A stretch of 64,000 nt of DNA from contig NC_080423.1 in assembly GCF_029873635.1 (NCBI RefSeq), forward strand, positions 104,017,773-104,081,772. Direction: 5' to 3'. Below, piece after piece: positions 56,172 through 59,363 of this stretch (the stretch's first letter is position 1; the number at the start of each line of letters is the position of its first letter). The notes under the pieces are model-generated. The model saw nothing but the letters and a program-made list of their open reading frames with translations. It ran no database searches and was not told the DNA's origin. A program made the translations under genes and the position numbers. Source of the stretch: Malania oleifera. Taxonomy: Eukaryota; Streptophyta; Magnoliopsida; Santalales; Ximeniaceae.

Positions 56172-57174
56172 TTTAATCTTAAAAAATCTTCAATTTATTT
56201 TTGGTTCATTGTTTGGTGGTTCAAACATTAATGTTGTGGCTGAGGATGAAGATTTTCAATACACTAAAGCATTTTATGATAGTAATGTTCATGATGATTG
56301 TGATAATAATTTTACTGTTGTGCTTGATGAAGATTTTGCTAAAGATCTCAAAGATGTTGATAAAGTGAATTGTGGCTTGGATGATGACATTAATGTTGAG
56401 GAAATATCATGATAATTTATTTATTTTTGGCTTTCTAAATTTTTTCATTTTAATTTTAAGTTTCATGTATAATTGTTTTTTGTGAGAGCAAACCTTGACC
56501 CAATGGCATGAGCGATAAGCCCAAACCAAGAACTCTTGAGTTGTGGCGGTAAGGCTCAGTGTATTCATGCCCTCACAGACCCCGATATGGCATGGGAGCC
56601 TTGTGCATTGGTTGTACTTATAATTGTTTGTTGGTGCATTTGTGTTAAAAATTGTGTTAAAAATTATGTTAATTATTTTTCTATTGATTATTTTTCTTGG
56701 TTTTTTATAAGCTGGTTTGATCGAGTTTGGAAACGCAGCAAATTGTACCTATCTCTTTGTTTTACAAGGGCTCAGTTATTTGAGTTAATTGTGATTTTCT
56801 TAGTTTTGAACACTTGCTAGCTAAGTTTCAAGGTTTTATTAATTTGATCCTACTTCTCTTCCTTTTGCCTACTTTATTTTGACCGAGATTATTTACCATT
56901 CTACTTATTGTATTCTATCTGCTTGTGTTGCTTTTATTGCTAGGTGTTGATGCAAACTCGTAGTGAACATGTGAGGACTCGGATTCTGGGGCTTAGGATC
57001 ATAAAATACCTAGTGGAGAAGCTGAAAGAAGAGTATCTGGTGTTCTTGGCTGAGACCATCCCCTTCCTTGGTGAGCTTCTTGAGGATGTGGAGCTCCCTG
57101 TCAAGTCTCTAGCACAAGAGATTCTCAGGGAAATGGAGTCCATGAGCGGTGAAAGTCTTCGACAATACCTCTGA
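3123..57174 (+). CDS. HEATR1: HEATR1/UTP10-like U3 snoRNP HEAT-repeat protein, 5' partial, apparently lacking its central exons
   Basis: This is the plant orthologue of HEATR1/UTP10 (BAP28, Arabidopsis At3g06530 type), a nucleolar HEAT-repeat scaffold of the t-UTP/SSU processome that supports rDNA transcription and 18S pre-rRNA processing. Exons read: 3123-3336, 3430-3525, 3620-3737, 3883-4056, 11660-11830, 15247-15302, 15406-15495, 15582-15730, 15909-15991, 16095-16223, 16590-16664, 28570-28738, then 34385-34596, 34703-34913, 35057-35236, 35670-35765, 35847-35914, 35993-36344, 49724-49939, 50631-51314, 51480-51889, 53651-53909, 54967-55137, 56944-57174 (TGA). All junctions are GT-AG and in phase except the GC donor at 53910 and the 28738/34385 junction, which is out of phase. 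About 508 + 1029 codons are present, against roughly 2,150 residues remembered for plant orthologues. The first exon (about 60-70 codons) lies left of the window. Identity rests on remembered family sequence; exon limits come from reading frames and splice motifs. Confidence 0.9.
4863..5441. mobile_element. Harbinger/Tourist-like MITE, copy 1
   Basis: A 579-bp AT-rich non-coding element flanked by TAA on both sides (4860-4862 and 5442-5444), equal to the TTA duplication of PIF/Harbinger elements on the other strand. The ends are short imperfect inverted repeats (GGGGGCTTTCGG / GGGAGCGTTTGT). It is the same family as 18105-18659 but in opposite orientation. Confidence 0.7.
5445..6147 (+). repeat. 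Unclassified retro-insertion ending in a 29-base poly(A)
   Basis: The right end is an uninterrupted run of about 29 A at 6119-6147, as left by target-primed reverse transcription. The left limit is uncertain. The body has one short open frame (5734-5931) with no family I recognise. The part at 5560-5690 resembles repeat DNA of the type seen at the right end of the window (a gtggtttagctcaac-like motif). It could be a SINE, a LINE 3' piece or a processed transcript. Confidence 0.4.
6690..7325 (+). mobile_element. L1-type LINE zinc-binding-domain fragment
   Basis: Decayed frames give [20 protein letters not shown] then VCMMC and [17 protein letters not shown] (6755-6910), the zf-RVT region of plant L1 ORF2. 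The next part reads [19 protein letters not shown], the usual C-terminal W.IWLERN.RIF motif. It is heavily mutated and ends near 7325. Confidence 0.7.
7600..7855 (-). mobile_element. Two Au/TS-like SINE fragments in tandem
   Basis: Read on the - strand, about 7735 to 7605 gives a B-box-like GTTCAAGTCGTGG, then GGTAAGCCTGTAAGACTGC, CCTCTGCAGACCCCTGATGG and AGCCTTGTGCACA. This is the layout of the 3' half of plant Au/TS SINEs. A second copy of the same half lies at about 7855-7780 (AAGACTGCATATAGCATGCC, CTTCCCAGACCCCCCAATG). Family assignment is by remembered consensus. Confidence 0.6.
7870..10540 (-). mobile_element. L1-type LINE, - strand, with ORF1-like and reverse transcriptase pieces
   Basis: Reading right to left: an upstream region (about 10540-9700) with broken ORF1/endonuclease-like frames, then reverse transcriptase pieces. 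These are LVEGKQIME (near 9220), [11 protein letters not shown] (near 8990) and the catalytic-type box [11 protein letters not shown] (near 8800), preceded by [20 protein letters not shown]. The RT palm order is right but many stops intervene. The limits are approximate. Confidence 0.7.
10545..11375 (+). mobile_element. L1-type LINE 3' fragment interrupted by a MITE
   Basis: Broken frames read IWKA | [17 protein letters not shown] on the two sides of the MITE at 10606-10843, then a decayed zinc-binding region and a C-terminal tail with [13 protein letters not shown] (near 11080). It ends with a short A run at 11363-11370. The MITE insertion is therefore younger than the LINE. Confidence 0.6.
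10606..10843. mobile_element. Harbinger-like MITE inside the LINE
   Basis: A 238-bp element flanked by TAA on both sides (10603-10605, 10844-10846). The terminal inverted repeats match over about 24 positions: GGGTCTGTTCAGTCGTGG at the left and, reading the right end reversed, GAGCATGTTCAGGTGTGG, both followed by AAACA or CAAACA. Removing it restores the LINE reading. Confidence 0.7.
11660..11830 (+). CDS. HEATR1: HEATR1 exon 6
   Basis: This 57-codon exon begins [20 protein letters not shown] and ends ALINLVQ. It is bounded by a tttatacag acceptor and a gtatct donor and is in phase 0 at both ends. It sits isolated between a 7.6-kb intron and a 3.4-kb intron, both filled with LINE debris. Its frame joins cleanly to the exons on either side. 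Confidence 0.92.
11940..13270 (-). mobile_element. L1-type LINE, - strand, RT end to C-terminus
   Basis: Right to left: [19 protein letters not shown] and [20 protein letters not shown] (13158-12960), then [20 protein letters not shown] and [19 protein letters not shown] (12540-12350), then the zinc-binding end. It is the same LINE subfamily as the + strand copy at 23640-25970 ([39 protein letters not shown]). A short A/T-rich interruption lies at about 12830-12940. The T-rich start near 11940 is the reversed 3' tail. Confidence 0.75.
13430..14070 (-). mobile_element. L1-type LINE zinc-binding-domain pieces, duplicated
   Basis: Two related - strand segments (about 13430-13600 and 13690-13870) share motifs such as gttaaaaagataattccata and encode the same decayed C-terminal zinc-binding region ([20 protein letters not shown], then [18 protein letters not shown]). 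They represent two overlapping copies or a duplication. Confidence 0.6.
14070..14800. repeat. CAC/ATC-rich low-complexity region
   Basis: The stretch is dominated by ACC, ATC, CAC and ACA triplets, which opens a 158-codon frame (14264-14740) made mostly of Ser, Thr, Ile and Leu with no domain. I read it as compositional, not as a gene. Confidence 0.5.
15247..16664 (+). CDS. HEATR1: HEATR1 exons 7-12, including the U3snoRNP10-type domain
   Basis: The exons are 15247-15302, 15406-15495, 15582-15730, 15909-15991, 16095-16223 and 16590-16664. The segment [20 protein letters not shown] through [20 protein letters not shown] corresponds to the region Pfam calls U3snoRNP10 in UTP10/HEATR1. It is followed by [19 protein letters not shown] and a helical segment ending [20 protein letters not shown]. 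The acceptor of the last exon lies in a 62-bp tandem duplication (16475-16598), so a second copy of the acceptor is present just upstream. Using that copy would reach a stop codon after four codons. Confidence 0.92.
16475..16598 (+). repeat. 62-bp tandem duplication carrying a second splice acceptor
   Basis: Copies 16475-16536 and 16537-16598 differ at only two positions. Each contains the acceptor ttacattatatag followed by GCTGAAGT. The right copy supplies the real acceptor of the exon starting at 16590; the left copy places an identical acceptor at 16527. Confidence 0.9.
18105..18659. mobile_element. Harbinger/Tourist-like MITE, copy 2 (inverted relative to copy 1)
   Basis: A 555-bp element with a perfect TTA target duplication (18102-18104, 18660-18662) and ends GGGGGCATTTGATT / GGGTGTGTTTGGTAAA (right end reversed). 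Its right part (caacacttttaacacttaat) matches the reverse complement of the left part of copy 1 at 4863. It splits the reverse transcriptase region of the host LINE. Confidence 0.75.
19062..19244. mobile_element. Mutator-like MITE with 9-bp target duplication
   Basis: A 183-bp element. Its inverted repeats are nearly identical over about 45 bp, beginning GAGAAATTATACAGGGGACC at each end. Flanking GTGGTCTTG at 19053-19061 and 19245-19253 is a perfect 9-bp duplication, the length typical of MULEs. The LINE frame reads across the empty site as ERWWSW / WEMLL. Confidence 0.85.
20400..22450 (-). mobile_element. L1-type LINE, - strand, 5' part with ORF1
   Basis: Read right to left it begins with a pyrimidine-rich leader (about 22450-22320, cttctaccctctctctctat). 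A broken ORF1-like region follows, with a zinc-knuckle-like [12 protein letters not shown] segment (about 21830) and acidic stretches such as [15 protein letters not shown] (about 20920). It ends near 20400 and is inserted into the + strand LINE. The limits are approximate. Confidence 0.55.
22480..22985 (+). mobile_element. L1-type LINE, + strand, zinc-binding and C-terminal piece
   Basis: A decayed zf-RVT region: [19 protein letters not shown] (about 22760-22830) and VLWGL then [12 protein letters not shown]. It continues the LINE interrupted at about 20400. Confidence 0.65.
22985..23620 (-). mobile_element. L1-type LINE 3' end, - strand
   Basis: The - strand frame at 23544-23290 reads [40 protein letters not shown] and [13 protein letters not shown], the zinc-binding domain. 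The next frame gives [20 protein letters not shown]. The reversed 3' tail is near 22990-23010. It lies head-to-head with the + strand LINE that starts at about 23640. Confidence 0.75.
23640..25970 (+). mobile_element. L1-type LINE ORF2, + strand, the best-preserved copy
   Basis: Long frames follow ORF2 order: [19 protein letters not shown] (about 23690), [14 protein letters not shown] (24000), [19 protein letters not shown] (24190), [15 protein letters not shown] and [16 protein letters not shown] (24300-24410), a [12 protein letters not shown] catalytic box (24685), [13 protein letters not shown] (24870), [20 protein letters not shown] (24955), [20 protein letters not shown] (25280) and [15 protein letters not shown] (25835). 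It is 5' truncated and carries several stops and frame changes. Confidence 0.85.
26656..26935. repeat. Diverged tandem duplication of about 140 bp
   Basis: Two units (about 26656-26797 and 26801-26933) share tctgcacctatatttgtaa-like, aatctgatagat and ttttgaagaactg segments in the same order, with about 10% differences by eye and a short internal deletion in the second unit. Confidence 0.75.
28570..28738 (+). CDS. HEATR1: HEATR1 exon 13, the last exon before the gap
   Basis: This 169-base exon encodes [20 protein letters not shown] followed by a helix pair ending [12 protein letters not shown]. It joins in phase to the exon ending at 16664 across an 11.9-kb intron. The donor (gttagt at 28739) leaves the frame in phase 1. 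In orthologues the next exons carry several hundred more residues; none is recognisable before 34385. If the intron is retained, the frame meets TAG at 28741-28743, giving a product that ends ILIQG. Confidence 0.88.
30312..31909. mobile_element. Outer hAT-like non-autonomous element
   Basis: The ends are 15-bp inverted repeats with one mismatch (CAAGGTCTTAAATTT at left, CATGGTCTTAAATTT from the right). They are flanked by a perfect 8-bp duplication GTGGGAAG at 30304-30311 and 31910-31917. Eight-bp duplications are the hAT hallmark. It is non-coding and rich in aaattt/gaaatt sub-repeats. Without the inner element it would be about 700 bp. Confidence 0.85.
30644..31535. mobile_element. Inner hAT-like element rich in GTAACGG/CCGTTAC repeats
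   Basis: An 892-bp element inserted into the outer one. The ends are CATGGTTTTAAAT inverted repeats, with a perfect 8-bp duplication ATTTAAAT at 30636-30643 and 31536-31543. The subterminal 100-150 bp on both sides are packed with gtaacgg/ccgttac and gcggcc motifs, likely transposase-binding arrays. It has no transposase. Confidence 0.85.
33895..33972 (+). mobile_element. Au/TS-like SINE 3' end
   Basis: The string ctccttccccaggccctgca followed by gagggctttgcatatcaggc and tgccctttttgtgtgtg matches the conserved 3' end of plant TS/Au SINEs (cccGGaccc ... gggagc.t.GTGCAccgGGCTGCCC). Only the 3' part is recognisable; a (GT)n tail follows. Confidence 0.6.
34385..36344 (+). CDS. HEATR1: HEATR1 exons resuming after the gap (central-C part)
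   Basis: The exons are 34385-34596, 34703-34913, 35057-35236, 35670-35765, 35847-35914 and 35993-36344. Landmarks are [16 protein letters not shown], a lysine-rich [11 protein letters not shown] stretch, [54 protein letters not shown] and [18 protein letters not shown]. The first exon opens in phase 0, which does not match the phase-1 donor at 28738. Forcing the join gives a stop within about eleven codons. A (TC)n pyrimidine tract precedes the acceptor at 34702. The block is otherwise open and collinear with orthologues. Confidence 0.9.
36960..38145 (+). mobile_element. L1-type LINE ORF2 C-terminal fragment
   Basis: Broken frames: [19 protein letters not shown] (37380-37435), [20 protein letters not shown] and [10 protein letters not shown] (37570-37665), the start of the zinc-binding domain. 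It includes a T13 run then G20 and G9 runs (37758-37802) and ends with a (CG)n/(CA)n stretch at about 38023-38044. Confidence 0.7.
38160..38995 (+). mobile_element. L1-type LINE ORF2 linker fragment
   Basis: Frames give [19 protein letters not shown] (about 38395-38450), [11 protein letters not shown] just upstream, and a heavily broken region including IIFGFGKMF (38710), in the same order as in the LINE at 17330-20398. No 3' end is seen. Confidence 0.65.
39454..46370 (-). mobile_element. Gypsy-type LTR retrotransposon relic, broken, with a Copia relic inside
   Basis: A - strand fossil. One LTR of about 380 bp lies at 39454-39833 (TGATG ... CATCA ends), and a purine-rich tract (reversed) abuts it. 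The other LTR starts at 46283 with the same 5' sequence but is recognisable only to about 46370. Next to it, 46269-46280 reads gctctgatacca, the reverse of a Met-tRNA primer-binding site. Between 39834 and 40451 the - strand shows a retropepsin-like region of Gypsy type. The Copia element at 40452-45213 splits the interior. The interior from 45219 to 46268 shows no clear domain. It is clearly broken and old. Confidence 0.7.
40452..45213 (+). mobile_element. Copia-type LTR retrotransposon relic with both LTRs
   Basis: LTRs lie at 40452-40610 and 45028-45213, beginning TGTTAATGG / TGTAAATGG and ending CA. The flanking 5-bp duplication AATCT is perfect (40447-40451, 45214-45218). A tRNA primer site (tggtaccagag) follows the left LTR and a gaggggga purine tract precedes the right one. 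Pol parts appear in Copia order: protease and GAG-pre-integrase (41850-42370), integrase core (42400-42720), reverse transcriptase (43480-44440) and RNase H (44590-44870). I recognise no gag. The element is broken in several places. The LTRs are roughly nine-tenths identical by eye, suggesting an age of millions of years. Confidence 0.88.
46380..48170 (+). mobile_element. L1-type LINE 3' pieces split by a hAT MITE
   Basis: 46380-46545 is a T-rich LINE 3' tail. From 46545 a second copy shows [20 protein letters not shown] (about 46715-46775) and a broken zinc-binding region up to 46880. After the MITE it resumes with [20 protein letters not shown] and [16 protein letters not shown] (47819-47935), ending with a (CA)n run near 48165. 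Confidence 0.7.
46881..47785. mobile_element. hAT-like MITE (TAGGGGTG ends)
   Basis: A 905-bp non-coding element with TAGGGGTG ... CACCCCTA termini. It is flanked by an 8-bp duplication with one difference (CTGCAGGG at 46873-46880, CTGCTGGG at 47786-47793). The subterminal regions are rich in ggttt/aaacc motifs (ggtttggtttt left, ggtttttggtttttggtttt right). It interrupts a LINE. Confidence 0.8.
48235..48700 (+). mobile_element. RTE-clade LINE C-terminal fragment
   Basis: One frame reads [20 protein letters not shown] followed by KKQHIQ, matching the RTE motif FYRTAIRPAMLYGTECWAVK-KQH. The following bases (for example gatagattggtcacttgcaatgg) resemble the WFGHVQRR region. It is a different LINE clade from all the others in the window and is badly decayed. 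Confidence 0.65.
49724..51889 (+). CDS. HEATR1: HEATR1 exons in the C-terminal third
   Basis: The exons are 49724-49939, 50631-51314 and 51480-51889. The 684-base exon is the longest in the gene and carries RRELN-type and TRWLHLDEG motifs, then [20 protein letters not shown] and [20 protein letters not shown], typical HEAT helices. The third exon contains [20 protein letters not shown] and [12 protein letters not shown], which open the BP28CT-type domain. The junction from 36344 spans a 13.4-kb intron occupied by LINEs and the nested Gypsy/Copia relics, yet the phase is kept. Confidence 0.92.
50388..50505. repeat. 59-bp tandem duplication in an intron
   Basis: Units 50388-50446 and 50447-50505 differ at two positions. 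Each holds a pyrimidine-rich tract ending cccag or tccag, so two decoy acceptors lie about 125-180 bases upstream of the true acceptor before 50631. Confidence 0.85.
53005..53237. repeat. Diverged tandem duplication of about 130 bp
   Basis: Two units (about 53005-53113 and 53135-53237) share, in order, aagagtt, cataagcct/catgagcct, agcctttat, cttggg/ttgggtt, and ctcaaagatg(g/a)ttcctt. It lies in the HEATR1 intron before 53651. Confidence 0.65.
53651..57174 (+). CDS. HEATR1: HEATR1 last three exons and stop
   Basis: The exons are 53651-53909, 54967-55137 and 56944-57174. They carry [20 protein letters not shown], a basic [11 protein letters not shown] patch, [40 protein letters not shown] and the conserved tail [20 protein letters not shown] ... 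SGESLRQYL-stop. The first exon covers the end of the BP28CT domain. The donor after 53909 is GC (CAG|gctagt), not GT; only this choice keeps the frame [12 protein letters not shown]. The tail is almost unchanged from other plants, which argues that this half evolved under selection until recently. Confidence 0.93.
54424..54715 (+). repeat. Direct repeats around a tRNA-like sequence
   Basis: Two copies of about 75 bp (54424-54500 and 54637-54712) share taaa(g/a)cttgatat(a/g)cattgtt, cacaacctaa, and aagtggcaatcta. Between them 54500-54545 reads tggtatcaaagctggttacc then a B-box-like ggttctagtctt. This could be a SINE or a small non-autonomous element. Confidence 0.5.
55540..55748 (+). mobile_element. 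tRNA-derived SINE with pol III A and B boxes
   Basis: An A box TGGCTCAGGTGG at 55557-55568 and a B-box-like AGTTCGAGTAT near 55603 are spaced as in a tRNA. A body with taccttggtatttaagtgga and ttagtccaagtgttcaaaag follows, ending in a short A run (55740-55747). A partial flank repeat (attggtgg / tttggtgg) suggests a worn target duplication. Confidence 0.65.
56203..56412 (+). other. Short acidic open frame, unassigned
   Basis: About 70 codons rich in Asp, Glu, Asn and Val ([16 protein letters not shown] ... [20 protein letters not shown] ... NVEEIS-stop). The base composition and lack of stops differ from the AT-rich flanks; an (AT)n run precedes it at about 56135-56170. It has no domain I recognise and no start of its own. 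It may be the tail of a decayed transposon protein. Confidence 0.35.
56484..56620 (+). mobile_element. Au-like SINE fragment
   Basis: Reads aatggcatgagcgataagcc, then ggtaaggctcagtgtattca, cctcacagaccccgatatgg and gggagccttgtgcattggt. The order and wording match the body and 3' half of plant Au SINEs. It lies in the last HEATR1 intron. Confidence 0.65.
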
Positions 57175-58166
57175 TGTGTTCGGCAGCCTGTGCTCCTACT
57201 TTTTGTTGTGTTCCAAATGGATTATTATTATTATTATATCCCAAGTGATATTTTGGGTCAGCAATGTACAGTAAAAAACAGCGCTTTTGCGCACTGTAAT
57301 TTTTGTCTTAAACCATTTGACAGGCATTCAAGGGAAATGTAAATAGTTGAGTTCTATGTGGCTTTCTGCCTGGAGCACCGCCCCTCTGCTTCCCACGAAC
57401 ACCAAATGCCATTGTTTTGTTTTCAATGAAGTGAATTTTGAATAGTGAGTCGTTGAAGTGTGGAGGCATATTCTTTCCTTCCTATATTTTTCCTAGAAAA
57501 ATAAATAATTGGACTTGGAATGCACAAATTATTTTTATATGTATGTCTTTTGTGTGCATAAAAAACTAGTGCAAATCGTTTGTGAACACTTCAGTTCAAA
57601 TATGTAATCATGCAATTGTTAGTGTCTGCATTTGGTTGTGCAAATATATTAATATGCATGCATGCATGCACATAGTTACATAATTAGTTCGATCAACATA
57701 GGTTCCTAAGTATATAGATATGTAATTAAGCTATAAAATTAATTTACGTAATCAATATTCTAATTTTGAAATTTATACATGATTTCGTAATTATGTACAC
57801 TGTAATTATGAGTATATCTAATTGGTTCAATTTGATTATGTAAATGAAGTATTATGCATGCATGTGTACGCAGTTGTTTTTTGACATGTTTGAAACTCGA
57901 AGGAATGTGTGAACTGTGAAGCGTTGGGCAAGGAATAGGCTCACTTGCTGAGACAAAAAAGGCATACTTGAGTTCCTATAGGATCAAATAAGTCCTGCTG
58001 AAGAAGTCCAAGTCATATGAAGAGTACCATGCAAGCCCCCCATTGGTAGTAGTTACAGGACCAAGAACCAAGCTTCTCCCCCACTCTTCTCAAGAAGAAC
58101 AGAGACATACATATATATATATACATATTCCCCACAAGCACAGCATGCAACGTCCTCGATCAGGTC
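57175..58166 (+). other. HEATR1 3' untranslated region and spacer to the F-box gene
   Basis: After the stop at 57174 the first 250-350 bases are presumably 3' UTR, with several AT-rich candidates for polyadenylation signals (for example aaataaataat near 57500). The rest is AT-rich spacer with a short (ATGC)n run near 57655-57668 and a (TA)n/(CA)n run near 58108-58124 just before the F-box start. No further gene is recognised. Confidence 0.5.
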
Positions 58167-59363
58167 ATGCTCAGAATGCCCAGAAGGTCTACTACCTTCT
58201 CAACTGCTGTTGCAGTATTCGGCAATGATGACCTCTTAACAGAAATCCTCATCTGGCTGCCTGTAAGATCTCTCATGAAGTTCAAATCAGTGTCCAGACG
58301 CTGGCTCTCCATCATCACCAACCCATACTTCGCTCACCTCCGAAACCGAGCCCACAAGGCCACAGACACCACTGCCTCGGCCCTCTTCCTGCACCGTTCC
58401 TCGCTTCTCATGAACCCTGAATTCGAGTTCGTCTCCATCGTAGCCGAAGACCCGTTTCCAGCTCCCTTTCGGTTTCTCACATTCGTTCATGATCCTAGAG
58501 GGGTAAAAATCCTGCAGTCCTGTAATGGATTGTTATGTTGCTGCAGTTTCCGGGCTAGTCGGCCTAAGCGCAATTTCTATGTCTGCAACCCCACAACGAA
58601 GCAGTACACAACACTTCCTCGCATTAATCGTCCCAAATTTAGCACTATTTTTGGAGTAAACTTGGCTTTTGATCCTTCAAAATCACCTCACTACAAAGTC
58701 GTTTGTGTTCGCAGTAGCGAGTCTTCCCCCGATCATTATCAGATTGAGATGTACTCATCTCAGACTGGACCTTGGAGGCTCTCCGGTGAGCCTTTTACAA
58801 ACTCCAACAACATAAATTTTGACCGTGGGGTGTTCTGGAATGGCGCCATTAACTGGGTTAGCTCCTGGGGAGATTCTTTATACTTCAATGTCGATAGTGA
58901 GTGCCTCGGGACGATGCCGATGCCTGCTGTTCCCGACGGGTGGTTCGAACGGAGGTTCTGGTATTTCGGGGAATCCACGAACCGTTTGCATCTCATTGAA
59001 ATGAATGATCCCCGCAGTAGAGAGTTTAATGTTCTTGAGATGGGAAGAGATTACTCTGGGTGGTTTGTGAAGTACAGGGTTGATCTTGGTTCGATTGCAA
59101 ATGCGTTTCCAGAAATGGTTTGGGACGATATGAGTTGCGCGTTCTCTGTTCTTTCTGTGATGCGCAGAGAGAGTGATGAAGATTCATTTCTGGTGGTGCA
59201 CATCCCTGGAAAGGCTATAAGGTACAATTTCAAGGATGGGACTTTCAGGAAGCTGTGTGATTTAGGGTGCAACGATGGTGAGCATAGTACTGGTACTAAC
59301 CATTTTTTAGAATTTGAATGGCGTGATGCTTATCAATATATTGAGACACTATCGTGCGTGTAG
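58167..59363 (+). CDS. F-box protein with F-box-associated (FBA-type) domain
   Basis: A single open frame of 398 residues, apparently intronless. Residues about 20-62 form an F-box (NDDLLTEILIWLPVRSLMKF, then SVSRRWLSIITNPYFAHLR) that would bind a SKP1/ASK subunit of an SCF ubiquitin ligase. From about residue 108 a plant F-box-associated beta-propeller-like domain follows: ILQSCNGLLCC, YVCNPTTKQYTTLPR, LAFDPSKSPHYKVVCV, YSSQTGPWRLSGEPF, GVFWNGAINWVS, and a terminal VVHIPGKAIRYNFKDGTFRK. This matches the At5g07610-like F-box family in order and length. The start at 58167 is the first ATG in frame and leaves about 19 residues before the F-box. The substrate cannot be told. The copy looks intact. 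Confidence 0.92.
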   Translation: MLRMPRRSTTFSTAVAVFGNDDLLTEILIWLPVRSLMKFKSVSRRWLSIITNPYFAHLRNRAHKATDTTASALFLHRSSLLMNPEFEFVSIVAEDPFPAPFRFLTFVHDPRGVKILQSCNGLLCCCSFRASRPKRNFYVCNPTTKQYTTLPRINRPKFSTIFGVNLAFDPSKSPHYKVVCVRSSESSPDHYQIEMYSSQTGPWRLSGEPFTNSNNINFDRGVFWNGAINWVSSWGDSLYFNVDSECLGTMPMPAVPDGWFERRFWYFGESTNRLHLIEMNDPRSREFNVLEMGRDYSGWFVKYRVDLGSIANAFPEMVWDDMSCAFSVLSVMRRESDEDSFLVVHIPGKAIRYNFKDGTFRKLCDLGCNDGEHSTGTNHFLEFEWRDAYQYIETLSCV

